Assembly (NCBI RefSeq): GCF_009733865.1
Contig: NZ_WOFB01000002.1
Location: 338,443-402,442 of the forward strand
Length of the DNA stretch: 64,000 nucleotides
Reading direction: 5' to 3'
DNA from: Oceanobacillus salinisoli
GTDB lineage: Bacteria > Bacillota > Bacilli > Bacillales > Amphibacillaceae
This document shows, in pieces, positions 63,258 to 64,000 of this stretch. Made by a program: the position numbers and the translations under genes. Numbering within the stretch: the first letter of the stretch is position 1; every line of letters begins with the position of its first letter. The notes under the pieces were generated by a model that saw only the letters and a program-made list of their open reading frames with translations, did not search any database and had not been told where the DNA came from.

Positions 63258-63329
63258 TGGGCTATAGCCAAGCGGTAAGGCATCGGGTTTTGATCCCGTG
63301 TACCCTAGGTTCGAATCCTAGTAGCCCAG
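63258..63329 (+). tRNA. tRNA-Gln (TTG)
   Basis: Acceptor TGGGCTA/TAGCCCA, anticodon loop TTTTGAT. No CCA in the gene. Confidence 0.95.
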
Positions 63330-63337
63330 CTTATATT

Positions 63338-63414
63338 CGGGAAGTAGCTCAGCTTGGTAGAGCACATGGTTTGGGACCATGGGGTCGCAGGTTCAAATCC
63401 TGTCTTCCCGACCA
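63338..63414 (+). tRNA. tRNA-Pro (TGG)
   Basis: Acceptor CGGGAAG/CTTCCCG, anticodon loop TTTGGGA, CCA encoded. Confidence 0.96.
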
Positions 63415-63425
63415 TTTGAAACTAA

Positions 63426-63498
63426 GGGGCCTTAGCTCAGCTGGGAGAGCGCCTGCTTTGCACGCAGGAGGTCAGCGGTTCGATCCCGCTAGGCTCCA
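63426..63498 (+). tRNA. tRNA-Ala (TGC)
   Basis: Acceptor GGGGCCT/AGGCTCC with a G-U pair at position 3, anticodon loop TTTGCAC. No CCA in the gene. Confidence 0.96.
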
Positions 63499-63508
63499 TC
63501 TTAAATAT

Positions 63509-63582
63509 GGCGGTGTAGCTCAGCTGGCGAGAGCGTACGGTTCATACCCGTGAGGTCGGGGGTTCGATCCCCTCCGCCGCTA
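63509..63582 (+). tRNA. Elongator tRNA-Met (CAT)
   Basis: Acceptor GGCGGTG/CGCCGCT, anticodon loop TTCATAC, no CCA. It closely resembles the elongator methionine tRNA of Bacillus. Confidence 0.93.
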
Positions 63583-63595
63583 TCATCATTTATAC

Positions 63596-63669
63596 GGACC
63601 CTTAGCTCAGTTGGTTAGAGCTATCGGCTCATAACCGATCGGTCGCAGGTTCGAGTCCTGCAGGGTCCA
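63596..63669 (+). tRNA. tRNA with CAT anticodon, probably tRNA-Ile2
   Basis: Acceptor GGACCCT/AGGGTCC, anticodon loop CTCATAA, no CCA. The sequence resembles the lysidine-modified isoleucine tRNA of Bacillus rather than a methionine tRNA; the identity is an inference. Confidence 0.88.
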
Positions 63670-63681
63670 TTTTTGTTTTTT

Positions 63682-63755
63682 GCGGGTGTAGTTAAATGGT
63701 ATAACCTCAGCCTTCCAAGCTGATGTCGTGGGTTCGATTCCCATCACCCGCTCCA
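63682..63755 (+). tRNA. tRNA-Gly (TCC)
   Basis: Acceptor GCGGGTG/CACCCGC, anticodon loop CTTCCAA, CCA encoded. Confidence 0.97.
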
Positions 63756-63765
63756 TTTATATAAT

Positions 63766-63839
<74 letters not shown>

Positions 63840-63854
63840 CTCAATAAAAAAGTG

Positions 63855-63883
63855 TTGACTTTTGTTGAGTGAGTGTGTATAGT
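63855..63883 (+). promoter_or_regulatory. rRNA operon promoter P1
   Basis: TTGACT (63855-63860), a 17-nt spacer and TATAGT (63878-63883), 15 bp after the last tRNA. Confidence 0.75.
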
Positions 63884-63924
63884 GTAATTCTATCGCAAAA
63901 AAACATCGTCAAGAAAAAGAGTTG

Positions 63925-63954
63925 TTGACAGATGTTATTACGGTATGATATATT
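63925..63954 (+). promoter_or_regulatory. rRNA operon promoter P2
   Basis: TTGACA (63925-63930), an 18-nt spacer and TATATT (63949-63954). Tandem P1-P2 promoters are the normal arrangement for Bacillus rRNA operons. Confidence 0.75.
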
Positions 63955-63961
63955 AATAAAG

Positions 63962-64000
63962 TTGCTCTTTGAAAACTGAACAAACAACCAGTAAGTTAAG
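63962..64000 (+). other. Leader immediately upstream of 16S rRNA
   Basis: TGCTCTTTGAAAACTGAACA is the conserved Bacillaceae sequence just before 16S rRNA. The 16S gene should begin shortly after the window ends. Confidence 0.75.

Overview
The window comes from an AT-rich, low-GC Gram-positive chromosome. Strong AGGAGG-type ribosome sites, frequent TTG/GTG starts, many small basic or acidic proteins, a PunA/DeoB/Pdp nucleoside operon, YpzI-, YkoS- and Spx-type genes and a large tRNA array in front of an rRNA operon all point to Bacillaceae. A halotolerant genus such as Oceanobacillus or Virgibacillus is my inference, not something the sequence proves.

Layout. 1-3.2 kb: end of a phosphonate/phosphite ABC transporter operon (PhnD fragment, PhnC, two PhnE permeases). 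3.3-6.6 kb: deoxyribonucleotidase, secreted glycerophosphodiesterase, DUF1002 protein, and a small membrane gene cut short by a repeat. 7.0-13.9 kb: an aromatic-degradation locus, with a divergent LysR regulator, Rieske dioxygenase alpha and beta, ferredoxin reductase, extradiol dioxygenase, ACMSD-like decarboxylase and a 7Fe ferredoxin. 14.4-20.3 kb: deoxyribonucleoside catabolism (pdp-deoB-punA-cdd-deoC) with a GntR regulator and two matching operators at the pdp promoter. 20.5-26.2 kb: LysR plus TauE/SafE exporter, LysR divergent from glutamate dehydrogenase, and a ZIP transporter. 26.7-28.9 kb: MarR and CarD divergent over a near-perfect double operator, then an Spx paralogue lacking one switch cysteine. 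29.4-32.0 kb: an unusual operon with a 748-residue protein carrying two class I isoprenoid-synthase-like halves between two tiny ORFs. 32-43 kb: mixed housekeeping genes (YqcI/YcgG, DUF1292, threonine ammonia-lyase, DUF2383, HD, hydrolase, TerC, Nudix, MBL) with several short genes. 43.3-46.6 kb: GtrA / GT2 / YkoS-like glycosylation operon. 47-50.2 kb: SWIM-SNF2 helicase broken by a frameshift. 51-55.4 kb: HTH protein, a holin-like type I toxin candidate, and a TPR/degenerate-GTPase gene pair. 55.6-62 kb: FUSC, DoxX, DUF202, aminotransferase, and a frameshifted molybdopterin oxidoreductase. 62.3-63.8 kb: sixteen tRNA genes, followed by tandem rRNA promoters; 16S rRNA should start just beyond the window.

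The intergenic space is rich in dispersed repeats. Family A (about 130-185 bp, two hairpins, six copies plus one degenerate, all in the same orientation) often sits directly behind genes. Family B (350-445 bp, three copies, all in the same orientation) is modular. A separate 216-bp element with terminal inverted repeats shares a module with one family B copy. Two short motif families (GGTGCCTGTCACTTCCCG and a GACGT...ACGTC dyad) recur. Family A and the short GGTGCCTG motif supply the last codons of one gene each.

The candidates most worth following are the double isoprenoid-synthase operon, the TPR/GTPase pair, the two large repeat families, and the MarR/CarD control region.
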